NCBI RefSeq assembly: GCF_002878395.1
Contig: NC_061114.1
Location: 163,477,884 to 163,541,883 of the forward strand
Length of the DNA stretch: 64,000 bases
Reading direction: 5' to 3'
Origin: Capsicum annuum
Taxonomy: Eukaryota; Streptophyta; Magnoliopsida; Solanales; Solanaceae
Positions within the stretch are counted from its first letter, which is position 1, and every line of letters starts with the position of its first letter. A program made the translations under genes and the position numbers. Shown in pieces: positions 24,301 to 34,790 of this stretch. The notes beneath the pieces are model-generated. The model made no database searches. It was not told the DNA's origin and saw nothing but the letters and a program-made list of their open reading frames with translations.

Positions 24301-25545
24301 TGCAAAAACCATGGTGGAATTTGATTTCTTGGAGAAGGAGCTTTAAACTCCAGGGTTTTTGTTTGAGAGAAAATTGATGAATATAAGCCTAAAGTTCTTA
24401 GAATAGGCTTAAATCTTATGTTTGGATGGATTGGGGGCTTGGAAATTGACCAAAATACCCTCTTTAAACTTTTGGATGGAACTAAAAATGTAGCATTTTT
24501 TAGGCTTCCTCTACGACGCGGAGCTATCGTGGTGCCCTATAGTTTTGCCATTTTGGCCACTGGCGCGACGCGCCACTATCGCGTAGGCTTACTGGAAATT
24601 GAAAAATGTGAAATGGGACTCCTCCGAGACGCGGTGAAATCATGGAGTCTCACTGGAATTTGACAACTGCCAATTTTCTTAGCTCCGCGATGCGCTGAGA
24701 GTCCAGGTGACACACTATCAACTTAAAAATGCCATAACTCCTTCACGGAGTGTCGGATATAGGCGAATTTGGTATCGATGGAAAGCTTATTCAATTTCCC
24801 ACATAATGAAAAGTCAAAATATTAAAAATTCCTCATGGAATAAATATTATTAATTTTGGAAGTTTTCTCTTAACATTCTAGGAATGAATTTAAGCAAGGA
24901 AAAATATGGGGTATTACAGTTCCTCCCGACCAGAGTTGTCGATCGATCACTCTTGAGTTGAAGTGATTCTTATTACCTTATATGTTAAACTAATACCTAG
25001 ATTAATTAATCTAGGACTAGGGGTGAGTTCTCATAGTGTCAACTACAACTTTAATTGAGTCTTTTGGCAATTGTATGATGAGATGGTATTGTGTTCCTCC
25101 CAACCAGAGTCGTTGATCAATCACTCTGAGTTGAAGAAATTCTTCTTACCTTATATGTTCACCTAATACCTAAATTTTTTAAAATAAATAAATAAAAAGA
25201 AGATCTTAAAACATATAAGTCATACTTTGCAATGGATGATAATTTTTGTTTGAAAATTTTCTACGACTCGGTCATCTGTCGCAACGTATGGCAGCCCCTA
25301 TTTGATAATTTTCAATAGATAGTTAATCTGTTGCAACAGATGACTTAATCTATTTGATAAATTCCAACAGATAAGTCATCTGGAGCAACAGGATGAACAT
25401 TTGTTTCTATACAATTTTAATTGAGTTCATATGTTCAACTAATACCTAAATTGATTAATCTAGGACTAGGAGTGAGTTCATAAGGTCAACTACAACTTCG
25501 ATTGAGTCTTTTGGCAATTGCATGATGAGATAATTAAAAATTATG
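21365..25545. repeat. Composite tandem repeat (T and S units) interrupted by solo LTR A
   Basis: T units of about 166-173 bp begin ATGTTCAACTAATACCTAAA and hold TCGATCGATCACTC. They start near 21594, 22036, 22209, 22375, 24982, 25155 (partial) and 25431. S units of about 225 bp begin TATAAGTCATACTT and contain the 21-bp palindromic words; they sit at about 21370-21593, 21815-22035 and 25210-25430. Solo LTR A (22491-24918) splits one T unit. S blocks show that the palindromic repeat was amplified inside a larger repeat. Confidence 0.85.
22491..24918 (-). mobile_element. Solo LTR A, gypsy-like, GTTCC target duplication
   Basis: 2428 bp flanked by GTTCC (22486-22490 and 24919-24923). On the minus strand it begins TGTAATACCCC and ends GGGCGTTATA, which form imperfect terminal inverted repeats. 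It aligns with solo LTR B (26377-29206) over shared blocks, for example the CATGCACCCCCATATAC region, the cluster around AGTCCTC, and the CCCACATACCTTG block. There is no internal coding region, so a full element probably recombined down to one LTR. Assignment to Ty3/gypsy rests on LTR length and termini. Confidence 0.82.
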
Positions 25546-26294
25546 TATATCTTTTAAAATTTTAAAAAATAATTAAGATCAATTCAGACCAAATTAACAT
25601 TTTCAAAACTTGTCATTCTTTTCCAAAATACAAATCATCCATTTGCGAGAAAAATATTTCATCATTTCAAATCTCAAGTTCTCGCTCTTTTCTCTCTCTC
25701 AACAATACAGACAACAACTTCTCAAAAAATTGGTTAACCCTTCATAACAGATCGTTTTTCTTCTTATTTTTTACCACATAGGTGTTATTTTTGACTTTAT
25801 TATTGCTAGTATCAGTCATTTTCTCTATCTTCGTAGGTAACAGAGTTTGAGAAAAATTCTATATGTGTTATTTTTTTCTAAAAATTAGGGCTTTTAAGTT
25901 AATGATAAAAGAGAAGACTTTTAGTTGTATTACCTTCGAGAATGGGTTTACAATTTTGAGTTTTGATAGTAAAATCGTAGGAAGAACCAATAAAATTCTA
26001 GTTTTTGTTACAGTGTTTCGTTGACTGAAGTGATATTGTTGGATGGTGTTTGTGGTGTTGGTAGTCATGGTAGTGGTGGTTGTCGTCGTCGTAGTGGCAC
26101 TGGTGGTGTTTGTAGTGGATGTTGATGGCATTGGTTGGTGGTGTTTATAGTGGCTGTTGGTGGCATTGGTTAGTGGTGTTTCTGGTGGCTGTTGGTGGTG
26201 TCGGTATTAGTGGTGTTTGTAATGTATTTTTAAAAATTTATGCATACATCAATTGTAATGTAATTTTTATTATTTTGTTGTTCGTAGGTAAAAT
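25546..26294 (+). promoter_or_regulatory. Leader region of DUF1985 gene L
   Basis: It has a CT-rich tract (TCTCTCTCTC near 25695), then intron-like sequence with GTAGGT words, and a GGT/GTT-rich low-complexity stretch (26030-26220). It ends at an acceptor-like TTCGTAG just before the ATG at 26295. The same arrangement (CT-rich leader, intron, start codon close to an acceptor) occurs for gene R in mirror image at 41.0-39.2 kb. The 87-codon minus-strand frame here is a Thr-rich low-complexity artefact. Confidence 0.45.
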
Positions 26295-26376
26295 ATGTCT
26301 CCCAAAAGAAAAGAAAGTGAAAGTGGATCAACTTTTGACCACCTAACAAAAAAGGCCACAGGACAGAGGGATTCGG

Positions 26377-29206
26377 TGTAAGACCCAGTAAAATCCTTAT
26401 TGTCTAAGTCCTTTGAAGTATACCCAAAAGATTAATCTAGCTAAGTGTTAGGACTTAGTCATTTCTAAAGTCTCAAACTTTGAAAATTTTGTTACTGAAC
26501 TTCCCGACCTTTGATAGTTAATGTTTTAGCTAATTCACGATCAGGGAGGTCAATGGGGGTTCCCAAACTAGTTTTGAATTTTTTGGTTCGCGTTTAGACC
26601 ACGTTTGGTGTCCCAAAATAGTAGACCAACACGATCTTGGCGCGTCGCGTCGCCTATCGCATTGGTCAATATTGTTGAAAGAATTGCCAGTCAGAAGTAC
26701 TGAGGCTTGGCGCGATCATGGTGCGACACGTCGACAACCGCGCCAATGCCCAGTTTTCATCTTTTAAAAAATCCGCGTCTAAGGGGGGCAATAAAGTCAT
26801 TTTCCCTACCCTGGGTCAGTTATAACACGAAATTCAAGTCCCAAAACACCAAAATACAACAAATTTCTCAAATTCCCTCAAGAACATCTCCTATAGGGAT
26901 GGCAATGCTGCGGTGCGGTGTGGTTGCGATGTGAATTTTTTCTATACCCGCAAGTTTTAAAACCGCACTGCACCATACCGCACCGCATCACCTTTAAACC
27001 CGCATAAACCCGCCCCACACTTATACCCGCACCACCCCATGTTTTTGTTTTTATTTTTATTTTTATTTTTTTTGAAAAATTTGTAACTCCATTAAAAATC
27101 ATGATATTTTCAAATCTAAAATTAGGAAATAATTATTAATTTCTGTTATATCACTTTTCACTAAAAAATTTTCAAAAAGTATCACCTGTACAGGTAATGA
27201 TCGAATAGCATATTTTTATTCAAAAAATTATAAAATTATTTATTTGTAGTCTTATACACGTCGTTTTGAGTATCATAAAAATTTAAGTAAATAATACATA
27301 TAATTTTAGGTATATTTATGAGAATAATACTAATTTTTAGCTTTTTAAATTTAAACCCGCATATACTCGCAACCCGCACCGCACCGCACCATTTAAAAGA
27401 AAACTTACTTTAACCTGCCCCGCACCGCATAGCTTAAAACTCACACCGTCCCGCACAGCTTAAAACCCGCACCGTCCCGCACCTGCGCCGCCTCATTGCC
27501 ATCCCTAATCTCCTAGGGTTTCAATCCAAAGTTCAAGACAACTCAAGATTTCACTGTTACTCCTTGAGTTTTATTCAAGAATTAGATTCTCCAGGCCAAG
27601 AGCTTCACGAATTATCCTTCAAAAATCTAAGGTATGTGGGATTTGAACAAGGATAATTCTTTCATACTTGTGCCCACAATTTGTTTTAATTTATAAAGAT
27701 ACATGATTTTACATGTTCTATAAAATTTAAGTATGGATTTATACCCTTTGTTGATGTTCATGAGATTATGAGATTTTCAATGTTTTAGAAGTTTGAATTA
27801 CATGAGAATGTTGATGTTATTATGCATAAAGCTGAAATTTCCAGATTTTAAGATGATTTATGAATGTTTATGTTATAAAGCATGGATTTTGAGATGTCTT
27901 ATTATGAAATTGAAGTATGGGTCCTTAAGCCCTAGCTAAAGATTGTTATTTTGAGAATTTTGTGCTATAAGCACCCCATGATGAGATTATCCTTAGATTT
28001 TGAGAAAGATTTGACCTTTTGGTCACAATAGAATTGAAATCCACTTTACAGATTGAAATTTTAGATTTTTCAGTTGGTTTCGTCATAAACCATGAGATTA
28101 TTTTTAAAGTGAATTTTCTTAAGATTTTGAGCATAAGATTGAGAGTACTATTTAGAACTGAGAGGAAAGTGTGGGATTAGCGTGCCCTATCTTCCACAAA
28201 ACTACGTGCCACCATAGGTACAGATATTTATTTCCACTTCTACGTGGATGACTCAGATTGTGATCAAACAGATTAGATTGTTTTATTTCGATAGCAAAGG
28301 TAGAACATCCCTACCTAACAGGGTTAGACGTGGGACTCCATGGGTGCTTACATGGTGTATGTCAGTTAGCAGAACCTCCTAAATAGACGTCCCCCACTCT
28401 TGAAACAGTTTATAGATTTAAAGTCTATAAAGTATTTACTATGTATAATGAGTTTCAGACTTCATTTAGCCTGCAAGCTTTGAGAATAGGAACAGGATGC
28501 AGATTTTAGAACTAAGTATAATGACTCACGAGACTTATACTACATATTTTACTATTCATGGTTTATATACTCAGGTTTCAGATTTGCTCAAGCTAGGTGA
28601 GTCATTTACATTTAGCATACATGATTTATTATAAACTATGATAATATTGTTTTACTTATTGCATGCACCCCCATATACTCGGTACATCCTCAAAGTACTG
28701 ATCCACATATACGTCTATGTGTTAAATTGTCTCATAATGTAGGTTCAGGTGCTCAATCTCAGCAGCGAGAGTGTATTTTCGAGTACCTCACCTCTATCCC
28801 TGCAGTTGGTGAGTCCTCATAGTTTTGGGGACTTATTCTATTCAAATTTCTAGCTTTATTAGTAGATGTCTTTCATTTCTCATTTCAGATAGTTAAGTCA
28901 GTAGAGGCATGTCCCAGTGGCTCTCTAGATTTAGACATTAGAGGATTGTCGGACTACTAGATTTAGTCTTAGATTTTAGTTATCCTATTTAGACATTTCA
29001 GTATTGTTTTCACCAGATTATTGAGACTGGTATTTCGAGATATGCTCAGATACTTCAGATTGTTTTCAGCACTTATCATGATTTTATGCTCATATTTTCT
29101 TTATGTTGAGATTTAGATTAGTAGGAGATAGTTAGGGTTAGCTCAGGACTACTTGTAGTTCAGAGCACCGTGTGGCATCCCAGGAACTAAATTTCAGAGT
29201 GTTACA
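26377..29206 (+). mobile_element. Solo LTR B, gypsy-like, inside DUF1985 gene L
   Basis: Starts TGTAAGACCC, ends GAGTGTTACA, with near-identical 5-bp flanks TTCGG (26372-26376) and TTCGA (29207-29211). It aligns with solo LTRs A and C: the end reads GAGCACCGTGTGGCATCC here and GAGCACCGTGAAGCATCC in C. It contains a 614-bp hAT insert; without that and its duplication it is about 2.2 kb. It splits exon 1 of gene L. Confidence 0.82.
26894..27507. mobile_element. Non-autonomous hAT element nested in solo LTR B
   Basis: Terminal inverted repeats TAGGGATGGCAATG / CATTGCCATCCCTA are perfect over 14 bp. The 8-bp target duplication ATCTCCTA is at 26886-26893 and 27508-27515. Subterminal regions are rich in CCGCACCGCACC words, and the middle is AT-rich. 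There is no gene. The 8-bp duplication with a TAGGG terminus identifies the hAT superfamily. Confidence 0.93.
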
Positions 29207-30574
29207 TTCGAAGGATCTTCCTAAACAATCTTAGTCAGGGAAAAGTGAAGCTAAGAAAAGTTATAAAAATGATGTTGAGGGAGGTGGACAAGGGTCAGTA
29301 GATGGTGAAGAGAAAAATGAAAGTAAGGAGAAGTAAGAAAAAAATAAACAAGAAGAGGAGGGAGAACAAAGTGAGAATGAGGATGATAATGCATCACTAA
29401 TGGGGCATGAATTAATATCAAAATCTTAGCATGAGGCTGTCAAAACTATTAGTATTGACAGGTTTCAAGTTGCGATGCTGATAGATGACCCTGCAAAACC
29501 AACTGGTGATCTTGTTCTTAAATGTCAGTTGGGGAAACCTTTTGATGAATTTAGGAATATTATGAAGAATGAAAACATAGACGAACATTTTAAGAAGAGC
29601 TGCTTTGGACACTTTCTTGGGCTGCCTGAGGAACACTCTGTCCATTTCCAAATGAGCATAGTATATGCTCTACTCAAGTGCAGGATCAAGTATGTGAGGG
29701 ATGATAAATATTAGGAGGAGAGAGAAAAAACTGGATGAAATATGGATCAACTACTGTGGCATACCGATTTGTTTTGGATTGAAAGAGTTTGCCATAGTGA
29801 CGGGCTTGAGATGTAATCGTCCAAGAACCTCTCACCAAGAAAACACCACACAAAAGGTTCAAGGTAAGCAGTAAAGCCAAACCACCATTATCAAATAGTG
29901 GTAAGGTATTATCCCAGTGACCTTCCCCCAAAACCAAAACCAGACCACCCACCAAAACCAACAAATACAAGGAAAAAATAGATGGGTTTTTGGACATTAC
30001 TGGACGTGGGTGCAAAGCCAATGAGTTGATAGAAAATCTCAAGGATAAAACCATACTAAAGCAGTACAGGGAGCAGTTATGCTTGGTTTGGTTTACCCAT
30101 TCCGTTATATTAGCAAGAGACGCCAACAAAGTCATAGAAGATGATTTGTTGAAGTTTACTGATGATTTTGAGAAATTCAACAATTATCCCTGGGGATATG
30201 ACAGCTACTACTTGACTGTCAAATATTTTCTGACAGAGCTATCCCCAAAGACGATCACATTAAACGGCTTTCCTTAGGCTTTCATAGTAAATTTAGTCAC
30301 TATTTGTTTGCTCATCCATTAATTTATATTGAATAATTACTATGACTTTTTTTTGCTTGCCTCTTGTTTAAATTTTTTAGGCTTGGGCATTTAAAGCCAC
30401 TCCTCACCTTCGAAAGCAGTTCAAGGATTACCCGGATGAGGTTTCTTATCTAAGAATCCTTAGGTGGTTGGCTGCAAAGAGCAACCCAAAACTTAAGAAG
30501 GCTAATCTCTTTAACCCTCCTAATGATGTAATATATCTTCTTTCAAGTAAAATAATTTGACTCAAAGAAAGATA

Positions 30575-30860
30575 TTGAAACAGATGTGTTATATGTTGCG
30601 ACAGATGGGTCATTTGTTGCAACAGATTACCCACCTACTACAACTGGTGCAACAGATGGGTAATCTATTGGGATGGATGATCCATATTTCACAATAGATT
30701 AACCATCTGTTACTCTATTTCTCTGAACTTGACTTACATATTACTCATCTATTGTAAATTATGCAACAGATGGGTAATCTGATATAACATATTATTAATC
30801 TAATGTGATATACAGATCAGCTGTTGCGATAAATAGATTATTTGTTACATAAGTTATCTG
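30575..30860. repeat. 21-bp palindromic array in intron 2 of gene L
   Basis: Units such as TATATGTTGCGACAGATGGGT and CATTTGTTGCAACAGATTACC at 21-bp steps. It lies entirely within the 30529-30924 intron, between GT and AG sites that keep reading order between exons. The equivalent intron of gene R (35421-35511) has no array. Confidence 0.9.
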
Positions 30861-31769
30861 TGTCAATATGTAACCTAACTGACTGTAAATTATTATATGA
30901 TTTAAATGTATCTATTTTTTATAGGTTGTGCATCCGTGGATCATGCCTACTGAGCAGAAGTTGGGGATGACTTTTTTTATTACTCTAGGTCTGGTTGATA
31001 TAATAGCAAACCGAACGGTGGAGATAATAAAAAAGGAATTGGCTGGAGCAACAGCCATAAGAAGAGCAGTTAGGCAAGGTCAGCCTAGTGTTGAGGCTCT
31101 TAATGAACAAACTACTGCAACAGATCCGGGTGCTTCTTCTGAGGGTATTGCTGGTGGAGTTGATATTGGTGGCAGGCATGCTGATGCTACTGCCAGTCGT
31201 GATGTTGTGCATGTTGATGCTCAAGAAAAAATAAATATGTTTGAAAACACATCTTTCACAGATCCCTTTCACCATTACACGGGTCCCTCTCACCCTTACA
31301 CCGCTCCCTCTCAACGCTCTTCACCCTCATGTTCTTATTGCAAATATGAAGAGTGCAAGGACAGGCAGGATAAACTCTTTGAAAAAGTAGAGGCTATCTC
31401 TAAAGCTATTGAGAAAATAAAATCCAAAAGGGGTGTCATACCATCCAAGAAAGTAGGGGAGCCATATACTCCTACAGTGGTAGTTGGGAGTAAGAAAAGA
31501 GCTATTATCCAAGTACTCTCCAATCAAAAATCCAAAAAAATTACAACTCCCCCTCTCCAAAAGTTGTTGAAGTTCAGACGCCATTCAAGAAGGTGGATAT
31601 ATACGCGAAACTTGGTGCCAAAGAGAAGAGCGATCTGCGACGGGCCAAGCAAGGCGCACAAGATTACCCTATCCATACCTTTTTCACCCAATACTTCAAA
31701 AGTATAACAGATATGCATACGCAATACGTGGACAGGGTAAGTTTACTTCTCCTAACCTAGCCTTCTAAT

Positions 31770-31930
31770 CTATTTTTCATCTGTTGCAACATGTGTGTAT
31801 TCTAGTGCAACTTTTGATGGTTCTGTTGCAACAATTTACCTATCTCTTGCACAAGTTATATTAGATGGGTAATCTGTGAACAGATTCAGAGAACCCTCTA
31901 CAATAGATGGACCATCTGTTGCATCTTTCA
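31770..31930. repeat. Palindromic array in intron 3 of gene L
   Basis: Degenerate CATCTGTTGCAACATGTG and ATCTGTTGCATC-type units inside the 31737-31989 intron. Confidence 0.8.
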
Positions 31931-32789
31931 CTATGTTTTCCTTCTTTACAATTACTAACCTAATTAAAAATTAACTTCTTATATCACAGTATGTTGAAGA
32001 AATTATTTGCCTCATGAGAGGCAGGCAATTAGCGTACCCGAAAGCTTATGATGCTGTTGATAGAATAATAGACCTCGACTTTTACAGGAATATCAAGGAT
32101 AGGTACGATTACCTCAATAAGCTAGCATGAACTCCCGATAGCGAGATATTTCATTCATTACTTTTTGAGTTCTAATGGGATGAAAAAATGATAAAATATG
32201 TTAGAGAAGAGAGGCCAAATCCACACGGCAAGAGCTGAACTAAGGCAAAGAGGATTCTTAGAGTTATGAATATGGATGACATACATTATCATGGTGTTGA
32301 GATACTTCTCTAGGAAGGAAAGATCAAGGTTTATGACTGCAACTTACCTGCCTTGGATGAGGTCAATTTTCTTACCTACATGCAGCCACTGTTAGAGTTA
32401 TTCTCCATCTTATTGAGAAAGACAAAACTGATGTATCGTTTTCCAACTAAGTGTTGATGAAGCATCCATGGGATTTTAAAGGTCGAAACAAGGACATGGA
32501 CCTTCCAAAAAATAAAACCGCTATCGCGTGTGGGTCAGAACTCTTGCACACATCAAATATTTATTGATCGGCGCAGAAATGGTCAGTCAACGACCTTTCT
32601 AGGCGACAACGTTATGGCAAACATGCAAGAGGTATGGGCTTATGGGGTACTAACTGGACCCTTGGAGCCTGTGTATAAAGAATAGCCAGTGAAAAAATAA
32701 TTTTTTTATTCTAAGTCACTTTATTTTACATACTTTACATACATGCAGTGGCAATTTTTTTTGTCTAATAAAAGTTAAATATTTTACAA

Positions 32790-33000
32790 TGCAACAGATT
32801 GTCCATCTATTGTAAAATATATTCTATTTGTTCTGACAGATAGTTTATTTGTTGCAATAGGTTGGCTATCTATTGCATTATGCTGATGTTTCTATCTAAG
32901 TCTTATCTATTGCAACAATCGGAAGACCTGTTTGATAATTTCCAATAGATGACCTACATATTGAAACATATGTCTAAATCTATTTGATATTTTCCAATAA
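32790..33000. repeat. Palindromic array downstream of gene L
   Basis: Units such as GCAACAGATTGTCCATCTATTG and TTATTTGTTGCAATAGGTTGG, immediately 3' of the Ulp1-like exon. Confidence 0.85.
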
Positions 33001-33076
33001 TTACACTTGAATATCCAATCCATATGCTCATCAACACCAAACCATTAGCAAATACAAATACACCACCATGAAAATT

Positions 33077-33491
33077 TCAGCAATTAGGCTTGAATATCCA
33101 TGTGCCTAACAACACCAAACCAGTAGCAATAATGCCAACAATGTAGTATCTTCTTGCTCGATTTTGTTTCTCTTCAAAAGCCTTGGCTTTCTTCAACAAA
33201 CCCCATATTACATGATTTACTTGTGAAGGGTGTCGTTCTTCATACCAATCAAATTAATCACATCCACCCAACTTCAACAAAAATAAAACCACAATTATAA
33301 AATAATTACAAGTCAATAATTAATCAACTAATTAAATAAAAAAATATAACCTTTGAAATCTTACAAGTAGAAAAACTACGACCTGAATTTTATTGAGTCC
33401 AAGAAGTCTTCAATAGAGCTTCATGACCACACTTACAATATAGAAAATCTTTATCACAAAAAATAGTGGAATAATGAAGAAGAACAAGCAT
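33077..33491 (-). pseudogene. GRF-type zinc finger with C-terminal membrane segment
   Basis: A two-exon gene too short for simple frame scanning. Exon 1 (33491-33351) starts MLVLLHYSTIFCDKDF and carries CKCGHEALLKTSWT, a stop, and NSGRSFSTCK, which is the zf-GRF signature (CxCG...TSWT..NPGR.F..C). The intron is 33350-33272, with a GT start and AAG end. Exon 2 (33271-33077) gives the fourth zinc Cys in GGCD, then FDWYEERHPSQVNHVIWG, a basic/coiled segment (KKAKAFEEKQNRARRYY) and a hydrophobic segment IVGIIATGLVLLGTWIF before the stop at 33077. The frame is kept across the splice. Two internal stops mark it as decayed. GRF zinc fingers bind single-stranded nucleic acid in other proteins. Its position between two DUF1985 genes suggests it is part of the MULE-type cargo (inference). 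Confidence 0.8.
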
Positions 33492-33639
33492 ATTTGTAAA
33501 TTTAGGATTAAATTTTAGGAAGAAGATTAATATATAAGACAATGGGGGAAAATATAATCGTTGGGGGCCAAATCAAATGCCAAGTCAGCAAAATTAAGGG
33601 TTCAATGAGCCTTGGCCGCATGAATTAAATACGAGATTG

Positions 33640-33890
33640 TCTATCTGTTGTAACAGATATTCTACCTGTACTGACAGATAGTTTATCTATTGTAATAGGT
33701 TGGTCATCTGTTGCATTATATCGATGTTCTATCTAAGTATATTTGTTGCAATAGTGGAAAGACCTATTTGAAAATTTCCAAACAGATTACTTACCTGTTG
33801 CAACATATGTCAAAATTTGTTTGATATTTTTCAACAGATATGTCATCTGTTGCAACAGATATATTATCTGTTGTAATATTTGAATCTAGT
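33640..33890. repeat. Palindromic array upstream of the GRF gene
   Basis: Includes TCATCTGTTGCAACAGATAT (33843) and TTATCTGTTGTAATATTTGA at 21-bp spacing. It resembles array 32790-33000 in order: ACAGATAGTTTATYTRTTG, TTGGYYATCTRTTGCATTA and GACCTRTTTG follow one another in both, so these two are copies of one larger block. Confidence 0.88.
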
Positions 33891-34344
33891 ATTCCATTTT
33901 AATTAATAAGTTCAAATCTAAAGAAAAAATAAAAGTCATAGACAAAATAAAATAAATCTAAGCCTTCAAAAATTACATAAAATAAATCAACAAATAAATG
34001 AAATGTAAAAAAATTATTATGGGTACAGATGTTAATAAATACATCAACAATTTAAGTATTGATGTCAAGAATTCCTAAGAAGGGGTGAGGCTATTACTTT
34101 GACAGACTCAAGCTATAAAGATCTACTCAATTTGGACAAGTTGTTCTTTATCTGATGCTATGGAATTCGGCTTTGGTCGTCGTGGATCTTTATTGTCGCT
34201 TGTGTACAATTTTTGCGCTTTCTGTTCTCCGTATTTCCATAAAAAGAGTAGTATATTGTCAATTCTATTCAGCAGTAGCTTCTACATCTACCTGGAAAGC
34301 CAGAATTGGTCAATGCTAAGCACGGCAATATAAAAAAATGGAAA
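33891..34344 (-). other. Possible 3' exon fragment of gene R
   Basis: Read on the minus strand, about 34330-34130 contains VDVEATAE after a TTTCCAGG-type acceptor. It could be a further exon of gene R, by position and style. It is stopped soon after. The rest is AT-rich and unassigned. Confidence 0.35.
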
Positions 34345-34790
34345 AGGATAACTCATCTGTTCTAGCAAATCAAACAGATTTTCCTCTTGTTTTAAATTCT
34401 CCCAAACAGATTATATTTCTGTTGCAACAGATGGATCAACTGTTGAAACAAATTATAACATGAGGAAGACCTGTATGATTATTTCCAATGGATGAACCAT
34501 CTGTTGCAACATATGACTCATCTATTTGGAAGAACTAAAATAGTAGGAAGTTTTGATTTAATTTATCCCAACAGATGACTCATTCGTTACAGCAGATAGG
34601 TAATTTATTGGTACAAATAAAAGAGGTACATAGAGTTGTTTAATTTTCTAAAACAAATGATACATACGTTGCAACAGATACTTTATCTGATGCAATAGGT
34701 TAGTCAGCTGTTACAATAGATATATATATCTGTTTGATAATTTTCAGCAGATGTGCCATCTGTTGAAATAGATATGTGTCTATTTGTTAG
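34345..34790. repeat. Palindromic array at the 3' side of gene R
   Basis: About twenty degenerate units, e.g. TTTCTGTTGCAACAGATGGAT (about 34411) and CATACGTTGCAACAGATACTT (about 34662). It begins where the last clear exon of gene R ends at a GTGAAT donor-like site, so it may lie in an intron. Confidence 0.87.

Larger units (their letters stand above)
26295..32690 (+). pseudogene. DUF1985-Ulp1-like (C48) gene L, MULE-associated
   Basis: Start MSPKRKESESGS at 26295; exon 1 is interrupted by solo LTR B after 26376 and resumes at about 29207. An acidic/Lys-rich stretch leads into the DUF1985 domain (29430-29815, with FGHFLGLPEEHS and IWINYCGIPICFGLKEFA). A Pro/Lys linker follows, then 29980-30286 (QLCLVWFTHSVILARDANKV). 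Further exons are 30381-30528, 30925-31736 (with a Cys-rich SCSYCKYEECKD patch and a KRGVIPSKK motif) and 31990-32690. The last exon resembles the Ulp1 cysteine-peptidase end: IKVYDCNLPALDEVNFLTYM, AIACG with the likely catalytic Cys near 32526, and MANMQEVWAYGVLTGPLEP. Introns 2 and 3 contain palindromic arrays. There are frameshifts near 29712, 31555 and 32550 and several stops. Such genes are carried by MULEs in plants (Kaonashi-like); here it is broken. Confidence 0.8.

Noticed and set aside
25868..26131. Thr-rich 87-codon frame on the minus strand
   Set aside because: Translation of a GGT/GTT low-complexity stretch antisense to the gene L leader.
30985..31314. 109-codon minus-strand frame opposite gene L
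   Set aside because: Shadow of the gene L exon 30925-31736, which has the recognisable motifs.
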